DNA from: Marinobacter manganoxydans MnI7-9
GTDB taxonomy: Bacteria > Pseudomonadota > Gammaproteobacteria > Pseudomonadales > Oleiphilaceae
DNA: 64,000 nucleotides
Reading direction: 5' to 3'
Assembly: GCF_000235625.1 (NCBI RefSeq)
Contig: NZ_AGTR01000080.1
Span: 62,001-126,000, forward strand
In this document: one piece after another, positions 34,572-43,077 of the stretch
Layout: each line of letters begins with the position of its first letter
How positions within the stretch are numbered: position 1 is the stretch's first letter
Translations under genes and position numbers: made by a program
Notes under the pieces: generated by a model
What the model was told of the DNA's origin: nothing
Databases searched by the model: none
What the model saw: only the letters and a program-made list of their open reading frames with translations

Positions 34572-34687
34572 GCAAATCGATGGCAAAGGGCTTTCCGAAA
34601 CCGTAGAGGGCCATGGATGGCCCGATCCGAGCCCTACAGGGACGTACTCGCGGGCGTGTTTCGGAAAGCCCTTTGCCATCGGTTTGC
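34572..34687. repeat. Dispersed hairpin repeat, copy 2, between nosZ and nosD
   Basis: Arms at 34572-34601 and 34658-34687 are 30-base inverted repeats with one mismatch. The loop contains its own small hairpin (GGGCCATGGATGGCCC) and TACAGGGACGTA, as in the copy at 2704-2798. Within the nos operon it may protect upstream nosRZ mRNA or reduce read-through into nosDFYL, giving more NosZ than assembly factors. Confidence 0.85.
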
Positions 34688-34748
34688 CACACCCAAGCAG
34701 CAGGCTTGCCAGGGCCCGATCATCAGGCCCCGGCAAGACCGACCTAAA

Positions 34749-36644
34749 TCAGGCCTTCTCTACAATCATGCGACCGCGCATCTCCATATGCAGCGCATGA
34801 CAGAACCAGTTGCAGTAGTACCAGTGCACCCCGGGACGATCCGCCTTGAAGGTCACCGAAGCCGTCTGCTGCGGACTGACCTCCATGCTCACACCATGGT
34901 TCACCATACAGAAACCGTGGGTCACATCCTCAATGGTGTCCAGGTTGGTCACATACACGGTCACCTCATCACCCTGCTTCACCTTGAACTCCGTCATCCC
35001 GTACTGCGGCGCAATTGAGGTCATGTAAACACGAACCTTGTTGCCATCGCGGATAACCTTGTTGTCGGCTTCCAGAGTAACGCCATCCTTCTTGGCCTGC
35101 TCAACGGCAGAGGCAAAGAACGGATCGTCACGATCGTAGATCTTCCTGGTCTTGATCTGATCACGACGGACCAGAATGCAGTCGTGGGGCTCGGCGAAGG
35201 CCGGGCCATCGTGAACCAGCTTCATCTCCTCGCCGGAGATATCGATCAGCTGGTCGTTCTCCGCATGCAAAGGTCCAACCGGCAGGAACCGGTCCTTGGA
35301 GAACTTCGACAGCACCACCAGCCACTTGCCATCGGCATCCCGGGATTCGGTCAGAGACGCGTGGTTGTGGCCCGGCTGATAATGCACATCCAGCTTCTGG
35401 CGGATGTAGTTCACGTCCTCGCCGTTGTAGTGCCTGATGGCATCGGCAATGTTCCACTTGCACACCTGGCTGTCGATAAACAGAGTGGTGTAGGCGTTAC
35501 CCCGACCGTCGTATGTGGTGTGCAGGGGCCCAAGACCCAGCTCTGGCTCACCCACCACGGTATCACGGGGCTCAATCGCTCCGTCGAACAGGTCATCCAG
35601 CTTCTCGATCGAAATAATGGTGACCGTTGGCGACAACTTGCCATTGGCAATAAAGTACTTGCCGTCCGGGGAGGTATTCAGGCCATGCGGGTTCTTGGGA
35701 ACCGGGATGTAGCGGGTCAGGTCCGAGCCTGCACGACCGTCCACCACAGGCACCTTGGAGTCGCCCAGGGTCTTGTAGTTACCGTCCCGGACTGCCTTCT
35801 CGATGCGCTCGATGTTGAACACGACGGCCCAATCCCGATCGTTGCGCATGGTGCCGGCCAGATCCAGTGCCTTCTCCGAGTTGTAGCAGGTGGCACAGGC
35901 GTATTTGCCGGTGTAGTCTGCATCGGTGTTGTCCAGGTTGCCATCCACAATCACCTGGAAGGCCACTTCCATGGTTTCCGCGTCCACCGCATTGAACATG
36001 GTATAGCTGTTTTCAAGGCTGGTATCGCTGCCGTCGTTCGGGTGCGGGATCACGTATTCCCCGTTACAGAAGACGTACTTGGTCTTCGGCACCTTCTGCA
36101 GCCGCAGACCATGGATGGCCTGAACGTTGGGAATGGCGGTGATCTTGTCACACTTCATGATGTCCAGACGGATACGGGCAACCCGGGTATTGGCCTTGTC
36201 ATTGATGAACAGATACTTGCCATCGTAACGGCCATCCGTCATGGAAATATGCGGGTGGTGGGAGTCACCGTTCAGGTGGGTATTGTCATGGCCCAATACG
36301 TCTTTGCTCTCGTTGCTAATCCCCCAGCCTGTCGCAGAATCCACGTTGAACACGGGGATACGCATGAGTTCCCGCATGGATGGGATGCCCAGGACCCGTA
36401 CTTCACCGGAGTGACCACCACTCCAGAAACCGTAGTACTCGTCCAGTTCGCCGGGGTGCACAACGTATTTATTGCGGGCTTCTTCGGCGGCAGCCGCGAA
36501 CGATTCCCGTGACATCACTGCAGCACCAAGGCCGGTTGCCCCGGCAACACCGGCGAGTGCCGCGGCACCCATGAACCGGCGGCGACTCTGCCCGCTCTCG
36601 GGAAGCGCCTGGGTATCCTTGGTCAGATCATCTCTTTTTTTCAT
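34749..36644 (-). CDS. nosZ: Nitrous oxide reductase NosZ (clade I, Tat-exported)
   Basis: A 631-residue periplasmic copper enzyme reducing N2O to N2. The Tat signal [19 protein letters not shown] (residues 20-38) marks clade I. The CuZ beta-propeller has histidines in GDSHHPHIS (129, 130, 132) and further ones in [10 protein letters not shown] and EPHDC. The CuA cupredoxin domain is at the C-terminus with [10 protein letters not shown] and [12 protein letters not shown]. All expected ligands seem present. ATG 36644 with GGAG nine bases upstream is preferred over an in-frame TTG three codons earlier. It follows nosR in the same operon. Confidence 0.98.
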   Translation of the reverse strand: MKKRDDLTKDTQALPESGQSRRRFMGAAALAGVAGATGLGAAVMSRESFAAAAEEARNKYVVHPGELDEYYGFWSGGHSGEVRVLGIPSMRELMRIPVFNVDSATGWGISNESKDVLGHDNTHLNGDSHHPHISMTDGRYDGKYLFINDKANTRVARIRLDIMKCDKITAIPNVQAIHGLRLQKVPKTKYVFCNGEYVIPHPNDGSDTSLENSYTMFNAVDAETMEVAFQVIVDGNLDNTDADYTGKYACATCYNSEKALDLAGTMRNDRDWAVVFNIERIEKAVRDGNYKTLGDSKVPVVDGRAGSDLTRYIPVPKNPHGLNTSPDGKYFIANGKLSPTVTIISIEKLDDLFDGAIEPRDTVVGEPELGLGPLHTTYDGRGNAYTTLFIDSQVCKWNIADAIRHYNGEDVNYIRQKLDVHYQPGHNHASLTESRDADGKWLVVLSKFSKDRFLPVGPLHAENDQLIDISGEEMKLVHDGPAFAEPHDCILVRRDQIKTRKIYDRDDPFFASAVEQAKKDGVTLEADNKVIRDGNKVRVYMTSIAPQYGMTEFKVKQGDEVTVYVTNLDTIEDVTHGFCMVNHGVSMEVSPQQTASVTFKADRPGVHWYYCNWFCHALHMEMRGRMIVEKA

Positions 36645-36708
36645 AACATCCAACTCCGTTATTGGTAATGGCGGTTTTGCTTCTCGTGCTTTCTTTTTAT
36701 GGGACTAC

Positions 36709-38853
36709 TCAAGACACCTGAACCACGGGTATTTCCTCCGGGTGGCCTGGTGCGTTATGGCCACGGCGCTTGCCGCGTCGCTTGACGATCAGCGGTGGGC
36801 ACTTGTGGTCATCGAAATAGGTCATCTGGCAGTCCAGGCAGTAATGGCATTCCATGTAGTTGATGTGGCCGTCCGGGTGGATCGCCTGAACTTCACACTC
36901 GTGATCGCACAGCCGGCAAGGATTGCCACATTCCTTGCGGCGTTTGAGCCAGTCGAACACTCGCAGTTTGCTTGGCAGTGCCAAAGCCGCGCCCAGCGGA
37001 CACATGTAGCGGCAAAACACTTTGCGGGTGAACAGGTTGACCACCAGTAGCAACACGGCGTAAGTCACGAAAGGCCAGCTGCGATCAAACTTCAGGGTGA
37101 TGGCGGTCTTGAACGGCTCCACCTCTGCAAGCCGTTCGGCGGTCGCCATGGAATCCAGCGACACTCCGAACAACACAAGCAGAATGATGTACTTGATGGC
37201 CCATAGCCGCTCGTGCACGGCAAAAGGCACGGTGTATTGGGGTACTTTCAGCTTGCGGGCAATTTCGTTCAGCAGTTCCTGCAGCGCGCCGAACGGGCAC
37301 AACCACCCACAGTAAACCGCCCGGCCCCAGAGCAGGATGATGCCTGCCACCACGGCCCAGAGAATGAAAATCACCGGGTCGATCAGGAAGGTTTCCCAGC
37401 TGAAGCCACTGATCAGGCTGTTCACAAACGTGAGCACGTTGACGATGGACAGCTGCCCCATGGCAAACCAGCCGATGAAGAACAGGGTGTAGGTCAGAAA
37501 TGCGTGGCGGATCCAACGCATGATTCTGGGTTTTTTCACCAGCCAGTCCTGGAAGAACAGGATAAACATCAGCACGCCGATACCAATACCGAGCACCACA
37601 ATCTGGAACTCCCGCTGGTACCACACCTGCACCCACATGGGCTGGCTCTCCAGCCATTCTTCCTCGGAGACAACTGTCTCCGGACGGGTGTAATACTGCT
37701 CCGGCAGCTGGTACTCCAGCGGGAATACCTGGAATTCGCTGTCCAGCGGCCCGGTCTGGCGCTTCACCGTGAGCTCGAGTGTCCACGGTGTACCGGGATC
37801 GAAGTTGTATTGCTGGCGAATGATGAAGATCGCCATCTCCGTGAATTCCGGCATGCCCTCGGCATAGACGTCGCTTAGCCGGTAGAAATCCAGGTCACGG
37901 AAATTGAAGGTGTCGCCGAACTGACGGATCTGGATGCGATCGAAGATGCCGCCGCGAACATAACCTGACCCCTTGAAGGAGTATTCACCGTTGGCCATCA
38001 CGGCAATGGCATGCTCGCCTTCCTCCAGCTCGGATGTCAGCCACTGGTACTGGCTTTCGCCCAGCAGATTCCGGCCGATGGTGGGCGCATCCAGGTAAGC
38101 GGCATACAGATCAATCAGCGGCTCTTTGCGTTCCTCCGGGCCAGCGGTATCAACGCCCTCGGCTTCCGTCCCCTTGAAGGAATCATCCACCTGGCCCTTG
38201 ATAAGCATCAACCGGCGCACAGAGCCGTCACCGGTCAGTTCCTGCCAGGTTTTCTCCTCGAAGGCCTGTTTGTCGACGGTGGCCACCGGCGGACGGGTCC
38301 CATCCTCGCCCTCAACCATGCCCAGTTCCACGGCCACCCGATGGGCGGTGCGCATGATCACTTCATTGATCACCATCACGGTCACCGTGGCACCGGACAA
38401 TCCGTCCACAGCCACCTTTCGTTCCGAAGAGGTTCCGCCCACGGTTACCCGCTGGTCCGCTTTGAGGCCCGTGTACTGATCGGTAAAGGCGTGCATTTTG
38501 CTTTCGGGTATGCCCACCAGGAGAATGGGTTCGTCGTGGTGGATTACCTTGGCGGCCTTGATGGTGCCTTCGGCATCCAGCACCACCATGGCATTGACCG
38601 GCTTGCCCGAGTAGGCGGGGGTCTGGACAAAATCCAGTGACTGATAGGCGTAGCCCACCAACTCCTTACGGACGTAGAGCTCCTGGATGGCCCGATTGCC
38701 TTTCCGGGGAATCACCCGGGTGACATCGGGAAACGCCTGCTCAATGACCTGACGACCGGCAACGGGCTCATACTTGGACAGAGGCGCTGCATCCAGGGCC
38801 ATGGCCATGATCGACGCGAAAAAGACAAAAGCGAAGCGGGAAAAAACGGACAC
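36709..38853 (-). CDS. nosR: NosR, membrane flavo-iron-sulfur protein for N2O respiration
   Basis: A 714-residue protein. A signal-like helix at the N-terminus is followed by a periplasmic FMN-binding domain with the flavinylation motif GLSGATVT (151-158). The C-terminal half has five to six helices and two CxxxCP motifs, CGWLCPFG and CRYMCPLG. Two 4Fe-4S sites are in CGNPCRLCDHEC and CHYCLDC. NosR passes electrons from quinol to NosZ and is needed for nos expression in pseudomonads. It begins the nos operon. Only a half-site TTGAT is visible for an FNR/DNR box upstream. Confidence 0.97.
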   Translation of the reverse strand: MSVFSRFAFVFFASIMAMALDAAPLSKYEPVAGRQVIEQAFPDVTRVIPRKGNRAIQELYVRKELVGYAYQSLDFVQTPAYSGKPVNAMVVLDAEGTIKAAKVIHHDEPILLVGIPESKMHAFTDQYTGLKADQRVTVGGTSSERKVAVDGLSGATVTVMVINEVIMRTAHRVAVELGMVEGEDGTRPPVATVDKQAFEEKTWQELTGDGSVRRLMLIKGQVDDSFKGTEAEGVDTAGPEERKEPLIDLYAAYLDAPTIGRNLLGESQYQWLTSELEEGEHAIAVMANGEYSFKGSGYVRGGIFDRIQIRQFGDTFNFRDLDFYRLSDVYAEGMPEFTEMAIFIIRQQYNFDPGTPWTLELTVKRQTGPLDSEFQVFPLEYQLPEQYYTRPETVVSEEEWLESQPMWVQVWYQREFQIVVLGIGIGVLMFILFFQDWLVKKPRIMRWIRHAFLTYTLFFIGWFAMGQLSIVNVLTFVNSLISGFSWETFLIDPVIFILWAVVAGIILLWGRAVYCGWLCPFGALQELLNEIARKLKVPQYTVPFAVHERLWAIKYIILLVLFGVSLDSMATAERLAEVEPFKTAITLKFDRSWPFVTYAVLLLVVNLFTRKVFCRYMCPLGAALALPSKLRVFDWLKRRKECGNPCRLCDHECEVQAIHPDGHINYMECHYCLDCQMTYFDDHKCPPLIVKRRGKRRGHNAPGHPEEIPVVQVS

Positions 38854-38960
38854 AGAAGACTCCCTGAGAAAAAGCGCCTTATTGCTTCAGCCTAGGCAAA
38901 TTAGAGGAAAATCAAATACCTCTTATTGAATACACCTGGCGGAGGAACTGATCGACTTCA

Positions 38961-38984
38961 CGCTGTCAGCCCAGGCTGACAGCG
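38961..38984. terminator. Perfect hairpin at the end of the small gene before nosR
   Basis: CGCTGTCAGCC and its complement flank a 2-base loop. The hairpin includes the last codons and stop of the upstream small gene. No T-run follows on the minus strand, so it may attenuate rather than stop transcription into nosR. Confidence 0.5.
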
Positions 38985-39367
38985 TTTCCGTATGAATCGA
39001 GAGGGAGGTAATTACTTATATGGCCGAGGCGGATGGACTCCACCATCATGGTCAGCGGCTGCTGCGCCTCATCGGTGGATGGGGGCGTGCCACCGCGGCC
39101 GGACATGGCGGCGACGAACACCACATCCCAGGACTGGCCTGTGGCCCGGGATTCTTCTTGCAAGGCCCCGAAATCCGGTGCCTCTTCGGGCGTCTTGTCG
39201 ACGCAGATCACCGGCGTCAGGGCGCCGCCTTCACCGCGCTCAAAAGCGGCTCTTTCTTCCGGGGAGGCCTCGTCCGGCAACTCTGCCCGGCAGAAAACGA
39301 ATAGCAGGCGCTGGGGCTCCTGCTGGCTGTGGGAGGCCTGAATCAGGTCACTGTAACTGCTGATCAT
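38966..39367 (-). CDS. Small conserved protein, sometimes labelled 'ribonucleotide reductase subunit alpha'
   Basis: A 133-residue soluble acidic protein, MISSYSDLIQASHSQQEPQR onwards, with LLFVFCRAELPDEASPEERAAFERGEGGALTPVICVDKTPEE and WDVVFVAAMSGRGG. As I recall, homologues of similar size in pseudomonads and relatives carry a ribonucleotide reductase label, but the chain is far too short for that enzyme and lacks its motifs. The real function is unknown. It lies between the DGC protein and nosR on the same strand, 36 bases after the former, so it is probably part of a dnr-linked unit. Confidence 0.75.
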   Translation of the reverse strand: MISSYSDLIQASHSQQEPQRLLFVFCRAELPDEASPEERAAFERGEGGALTPVICVDKTPEEAPDFGALQEESRATGQSWDVVFVAAMSGRGGTPPSTDEAQQPLTMMVESIRLGHISNYLPLDSYGNAVSLG

Positions 39368-39403
39368 CTTGGTGAATCCTTACTGGTACCGGGCCGCTGC
39401 GAT

Positions 39404-39790
39404 TTACGCGTGGCGGGCAATGAGCTGGTCGGACGAGGTGAGCCTGCGAACTTCGTCGCAGACTTCTTCCACGGCATCTTCGCCGTAGCTCTGTCCATAA
39501 TGTTTCTTGAAGCCGAAGTCGTAGAGCCGGACATGCTCATCGGGCTCCACACCGATGTTCTCGAGACAGGCCCGGGCACAGTGCAACGGGCAGCCATCAA
39601 TAACCGTGATCGGGCGACCGGATCTGGCGGTTTTCACCAGGGACGGCACCTTGCCGCCAACGCCCGAGATGCAGGACATTTCGAATTCGCCGGCATGGTC
39701 CAGACTTACCGCCACATTGTTGGCCAGCTGCGCCACGTCAGAGCAGCCGGAACACGAGTAAATCAGTGGACGTTGCTTTCTCGCGGTCAC
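39404..39790 (-). CDS. DGC-domain putative zinc-binding protein
   Basis: A 128-residue cysteine-rich protein of the DGC family. Cysteines occur in YSCSGCSDVAQ, MSCISGVGGK and the name-giving VIDGCPLHCARACLE. The pattern suggests a metal site, possibly zinc or iron. The biochemical function is not known. In this window it sits 43 bases downstream of dnr and just before another small gene and nosR, a setting suggesting a role in denitrification or metal supply. Confidence 0.85.
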   Translation of the reverse strand: MTARKQRPLIYSCSGCSDVAQLANNVAVSLDHAGEFEMSCISGVGGKVPSLVKTARSGRPITVIDGCPLHCARACLENIGVEPDEHVRLYDFGFKKHYGQSYGEDAVEEVCDEVRRLTSSDQLIARHA

Positions 39791-39833
39791 GTGTCCTCCT
39801 TTCCCAAAAGCCTGGAGGCTTGAATGCGTTCAG

Positions 39834-40583
39834 TTACTGGCTGATCTCAATCAGGCGCTGGGGGTCTGAAATAAACAATCGGCTTCGGTTAACCCGAACC
39901 AGGCCGTTGGCTTTCAGATCCGCCAGAATCCGGGAGAAGGTTTCCGGCTGCATGGCCAGCCTGGAGGCCACCAGGCACTTGGGTAGCGGCAACTCGACTT
40001 CTCCACCCTCATCTGCGCCATTGGGCAGCAGGTCGATCAGGTAGCGGATCAGGCGGTCACGGGCGTTCTGTACGGTCATGATTTCCAGGTCGTGGAACCG
40101 GGAAACCGCGCGTTTGGCGTAATGCCGCAGGGCTGCCTGGGCGTATTTCGGGTTGCTTTCCAGCATGTCCTGGTAGGCTTTCACGGGGATCATCAGAACC
40201 TCGCTGGATTTCAGGGCCTCGGCGTAGCAGGCATACCGGGGCGGATCGGCATAGATCATGACTTCGGCGAAGCAGTCGCCAGGGGCGATGCTGTCGAGGG
40301 TTCGGTCGATTCCCGAGGAGTCCAGGCGGTACAGGCGCAAGCGGCCGGAGATCACGAAGAAGAAATGGTGCGCCGGCATGTCCTGGCGATAGAGCAGCTG
40401 GTGATGGCCAAGGCGGATTCTTCGGGATTGCTGGATCAGGTGCTGCAGGTCTTTGCCATTGAGTTCCGAGAACAGTGGATGGCTGCGCAGGGCCTGGAGG
40501 CCGTCTTCGTCGTCAAAGGGTTTGTTGACGGCGACGAGCACGGGTTTGGTGTAGCGGGTTTCGGCCGTTTGGGTCAGTGCCAT
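39834..40583 (-). CDS. dnr: Crp/Fnr-family regulator, Dnr type
   Basis: A 249-residue regulator. A cyclic-nucleotide-binding-like beta-roll (HPLFSELNGKDLQHLIQQSRRI to VSRFHDLEI) is followed by a C-terminal helix-turn-helix with PETFSRILADLKANGLV, whose E--SR pattern is that of FNR-box readers. The N-terminal cysteine cluster of FNR/ANR is absent, as in NO-responsive Dnr proteins that use heme. It would activate nir, nor and nos genes. The frame extends 46 codons upstream without homology; ATG 40583 with GAGG eight bases before it is preferred. Its own promoter region contains an FNR box. Confidence 0.88.
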   Translation of the reverse strand: MALTQTAETRYTKPVLVAVNKPFDDEDGLQALRSHPLFSELNGKDLQHLIQQSRRIRLGHHQLLYRQDMPAHHFFFVISGRLRLYRLDSSGIDRTLDSIAPGDCFAEVMIYADPPRYACYAEALKSSEVLMIPVKAYQDMLESNPKYAQAALRHYAKRAVSRFHDLEIMTVQNARDRLIRYLIDLLPNGADEGGEVELPLPKCLVASRLAMQPETFSRILADLKANGLVRVNRSRLFISDPQRLIEISQ

Positions 40584-40617
40584 TGGTGTATCCTCTCTGC
40601 ATGTTAATGCATCCAAA

Positions 40618-40623
40618 ATTATA
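40618..40623 (-). promoter_or_regulatory. -10 element of the dnr promoter
   Basis: TATAAT reads perfectly on the minus strand, 35 bases upstream of the dnr start codon. A GGGGGTA heptamer (40668-40674, TACCCCC on the minus strand) and the FNR box lie further upstream. Confidence 0.5.
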
Positions 40624-40697
40624 TTTTTAATAGTAGAGGGATACTGGTTCAAAATCGCTCCCCCCATGGGGGTAATAGGGGGATTATTCGGGAGTAA

Positions 40698-40711
40698 TTG
40701 ATCTAACTCAA
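40698..40711. promoter_or_regulatory. FNR/ANR/DNR box upstream of dnr
   Basis: TTGATCTAACTCAA matches TTGATNNNNATCAA with one mismatch. It is centred about 92 bases before the predicted dnr transcription start, a class I position allowed for FNR-type activators. Confidence 0.6.
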
Positions 40712-40754
40712 AGATTTTCATTTTTAGCCAGCTTGGCGTTTGGGCTTGCGCCTT

Positions 40755-41561
40755 TTACTGCATCAGGGGAGAGTCTGGAAGTTCCAGATCGACACCTTCT
40801 ACACCAGTTTCAGCAGCCAGAACCTGCAGGTACTGGCGGAACGCTCTTCTGGTCACGCTTTCGCTCAGGTACTGCCGGATCTGGGGCTTCACGTGCTCGT
40901 AGGGCAGCTGCTCGCCGTCAATGCGTTGGTCGACGCGGACGATGTGCCAGCCGTAACGGGTTTCGATCAGTTCCGGGTTGAGTCCTTCCTGGAGTGCAAG
41001 AACCGGGCGTTCGAATTCGTCCACTGTCTGGCCCTTGCTGATCTGGCCGAGGCTGCCGCCCTGGTGGCGGGATTCGCAGGCAGAGTATTGTTTGGCCAGT
41101 TCGGCGAACTGGGAGCGGCCGTCGATGAGGGACGACAGCAGCTGTTGGCCGGCTTCTTCCTGGCGGATGCGTTCCTGGACGTCGTCCGGGGCAGCAGCGA
41201 GGAGGATGTGGCTGACGGCCATCAGCGTTGGGCTGCGGAAGCGGGCCGGGTTGGCGTTATAGAAGCGTTCGCAGTCCTGTTCGGTGGGGTCCGGGACGTT
41301 GAGTTCGAGTTCCAGTACCCGGGCAATGCGGTCTTCCTCGTCGGCGATGTCGTCGAGCTTGAGGCGGCTGGCCTGTTGCAGGAGGAGCTCGCGGATGACG
41401 AGGCTTCTGGCAGCGTCGTGCCAGGCTTCGGCCACTTCTTCGGCCGGGTGGTGCTGCATTTCCCGGGCGATGTCGTCTTCGCCGATGAGGGTTTCACCCA
41501 CGGTGACCGGCGGGAACTGGTTTCTGGGCTTTTCGGCGTCGCCGACGGGGATGAGTTGCAT
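40755..41561 (-). CDS. Parvulin-type peptidyl-prolyl isomerase of the nar cluster
   Basis: A 268-residue protein with a PpiC rotamase domain in the C-terminal half: SHILLAAAPDDVQERIRQ, FAELAKQYSACESRHQGGSLGQISKGQTVDEFE and ETRYGWHIVRVDQRIDG. The N-terminal part is NifM/SurA-like helical. No signal peptide is seen, so it should act in the cytoplasm, probably in NarGHI folding; ppiC-type genes commonly follow narI in pseudomonads. ATG 41561 with GAGG upstream is preferred to the frame's first start at 41582, which lies against a palindrome. Confidence 0.88.
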   Translation of the reverse strand: MQLIPVGDAEKPRNQFPPVTVGETLIGEDDIAREMQHHPAEEVAEAWHDAARSLVIRELLLQQASRLKLDDIADEEDRIARVLELELNVPDPTEQDCERFYNANPARFRSPTLMAVSHILLAAAPDDVQERIRQEEAGQQLLSSLIDGRSQFAELAKQYSACESRHQGGSLGQISKGQTVDEFERPVLALQEGLNPELIETRYGWHIVRVDQRIDGEQLPYEHVKPQIRQYLSESVTRRAFRQYLQVLAAETGVEGVDLELPDSPLMQ

Positions 41562-41582
41562 AGCAATAACCTCAGTAAACAT

Positions 41583-41612
41583 GGGGTCAGACGAACGCTT
41601 TCATCTGACCCC
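41583..41612. terminator. Palindromic repeat, copy 2, between narI and ppiC
   Basis: GGGGTCAGACGAACG and its near-complement form a 30-base palindrome with two mismatched positions, of the same family as 30897-30932 and 60994-61033. Located 14 bases after narI, it may partly separate narGHJI from ppiC. Confidence 0.75.
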
Positions 41613-41625
41613 GTTTTCATTTGCA

Positions 41626-42306
41626 TCAAGCGCGCTTGCGAACCACCTGGTACTTCCGTCCGAAATACTCCACCGGCACACTGAGCATGTGCACCAGTCG
41701 GGTAAACGGGAAGAGTACGAAGATGGTCAGGCCCAGGAAGATGTGGGTCTTGTAGATCCAGTGCACGTCGGCAATGTAGCCGGCCACGCCGCCCTGGAGG
41801 GTGACAATGCCCTGGGCCCAGGCAGAGAACTTGAGCATGGTGCTGCCATCCAGGTGACCCATGGTGGGCAGAATGGTCAGCAGGCCGAGTGCCAGCTGAA
41901 TGACAAGGATGACGATGATCATGTTGTCCGCAAAGGTGCTGCTGGCCTTGATACGTGGATCAGTCAGACGACGCCAGGCGAGCATGCCACCGCCAATGAT
42001 AGCCATGATGCCGGCAATACCACCCACCACGATCGCCATGATCTGCTTGGTGCCGGGTGTCATGAACGGCTCGTAGAACGCGTGCGGTGTCAGCAGGCCC
42101 ACCAGATGGCCGAAGAAGATCACCAGTACGCCGACGTGGAACAGCACGCTGGCCATCACCATGTTTTTCTTGCGCAACATCTGGCTGGAATGGGCTTTCC
42201 AGGTGAACTGGCCCTGGTCGTAACGGGCCCAGGTGCCGATCACGAGGATCGCGATAGCAATGTAGGGATAAACCCCGAACAGTAGTGTATTGAGATAGGA
42301 CATCAT
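41626..42306 (-). CDS. narI: Respiratory nitrate reductase gamma subunit NarI
   Basis: A 226-residue membrane cytochrome b with five helices. The heme ligands are the histidines in VLFHVGVLVIFFGHLVG and in DVHWIYKTHIFLGL plus TRLVHMLS. It oxidises quinol and anchors NarGH at the inner membrane. The start has AGGAGG eight bases upstream. It is the last core gene of narGHJI, 20 bases after narJ. Confidence 0.97.
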   Translation of the reverse strand: MMSYLNTLLFGVYPYIAIAILVIGTWARYDQGQFTWKAHSSQMLRKKNMVMASVLFHVGVLVIFFGHLVGLLTPHAFYEPFMTPGTKQIMAIVVGGIAGIMAIIGGGMLAWRRLTDPRIKASSTFADNMIIVILVIQLALGLLTILPTMGHLDGSTMLKFSAWAQGIVTLQGGVAGYIADVHWIYKTHIFLGLTIFVLFPFTRLVHMLSVPVEYFGRKYQVVRKRA

Positions 42307-42326
42307 TTCCGTTTCCTCCTGCGCCC

Positions 42327-43067
42327 TCAGGCGCGCCCTGCCTGACGGGGTGTTGCGTCCGTCATCAGCTGATCACTCAGGTGAATGGTCTGGGTCTGTT
42401 CCAGTTCCCGGCGGCGTTGGCCTACAACACTGCCGGTACTGCAGGAGCTGCCCTGATCATCAACAAACTTCACCATTTCCTCTTCCCAGACCTTGTCCAG
42501 AGCCTCCGGGGTGTCGTCGCGCTCTTCCGAGGCGACGATCCGGGCCAGCTCCTGGCGGTTTGCCGCACGCCCGGAGAGGGTCAGCAGCGAATCCATCACC
42601 ACGTGATAGAAGCTTTCCCGCTGGTACAGACGCTCACCCAGCAAGCCCAGGATGTGGTGGATGTCCTCCAACCAGTTCCGGATCTCGTCCCAGGGTCGGG
42701 TTGAGAGGTATTCCAGGAACAGTGGCAGGTAGTCCGGCAGTTCCCTGGCGTCGATTTCCAGACCGTTGCTGCGATATTCTTCCATCAGGTCCACCATGGC
42801 CTGGCCACGGTCGCGGGATTCCCCGTGCACGTGCTCGAACAGCAGCAGGGACGTGGCCCGGCCCTTGTCGAACATACCCACGTAGTTCTCCTGCATGTCC
42901 AGAAGGTCGCCATCGCAGACCATTTCCACGCAGCGCAGCAGTTGCTCCTTGTTCTGCCTCGGCAGCCGGCTGTCCTCAAGGACAGCGGCAATCAGGGCAT
43001 CTTTGGAGGCCTGGAGTTCTTCGGTCGGGTACTCGAGCACCCGGGCCAGTACTTTTAAGAGTTGCAT
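42327..43067 (-). CDS. narJ: Nitrate reductase assembly chaperone NarJ
   Basis: A 246-residue helical chaperone of the NarJ/TorD type that holds NarG for molybdenum cofactor insertion. Typical segments are MQLLKVLARVLEYPTEEL, FEHVHGESRDRGQAMVDL and ELPDYLPLFLEYLSTRP. The C-terminal tail is variable and contains SSCSTG. The ATG at 43067 has AAGGAGG five bases before it; the upstream open frame extension overlaps narH and is ignored. It follows narH by 10 bases. Confidence 0.96.
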   Translation of the reverse strand: MQLLKVLARVLEYPTEELQASKDALIAAVLEDSRLPRQNKEQLLRCVEMVCDGDLLDMQENYVGMFDKGRATSLLLFEHVHGESRDRGQAMVDLMEEYRSNGLEIDARELPDYLPLFLEYLSTRPWDEIRNWLEDIHHILGLLGERLYQRESFYHVVMDSLLTLSGRAANRQELARIVASEERDDTPEALDKVWEEEMVKFVDDQGSSCSTGSVVGQRRRELEQTQTIHLSDQLMTDATPRQAGRA

Positions 43068-43077
43068 CTTGGCCTCC

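Noticed and set aside
35184-36512. 442-codon plus-strand frame
   Set aside because: Antisense to nosZ; no ribosome site or family pattern.
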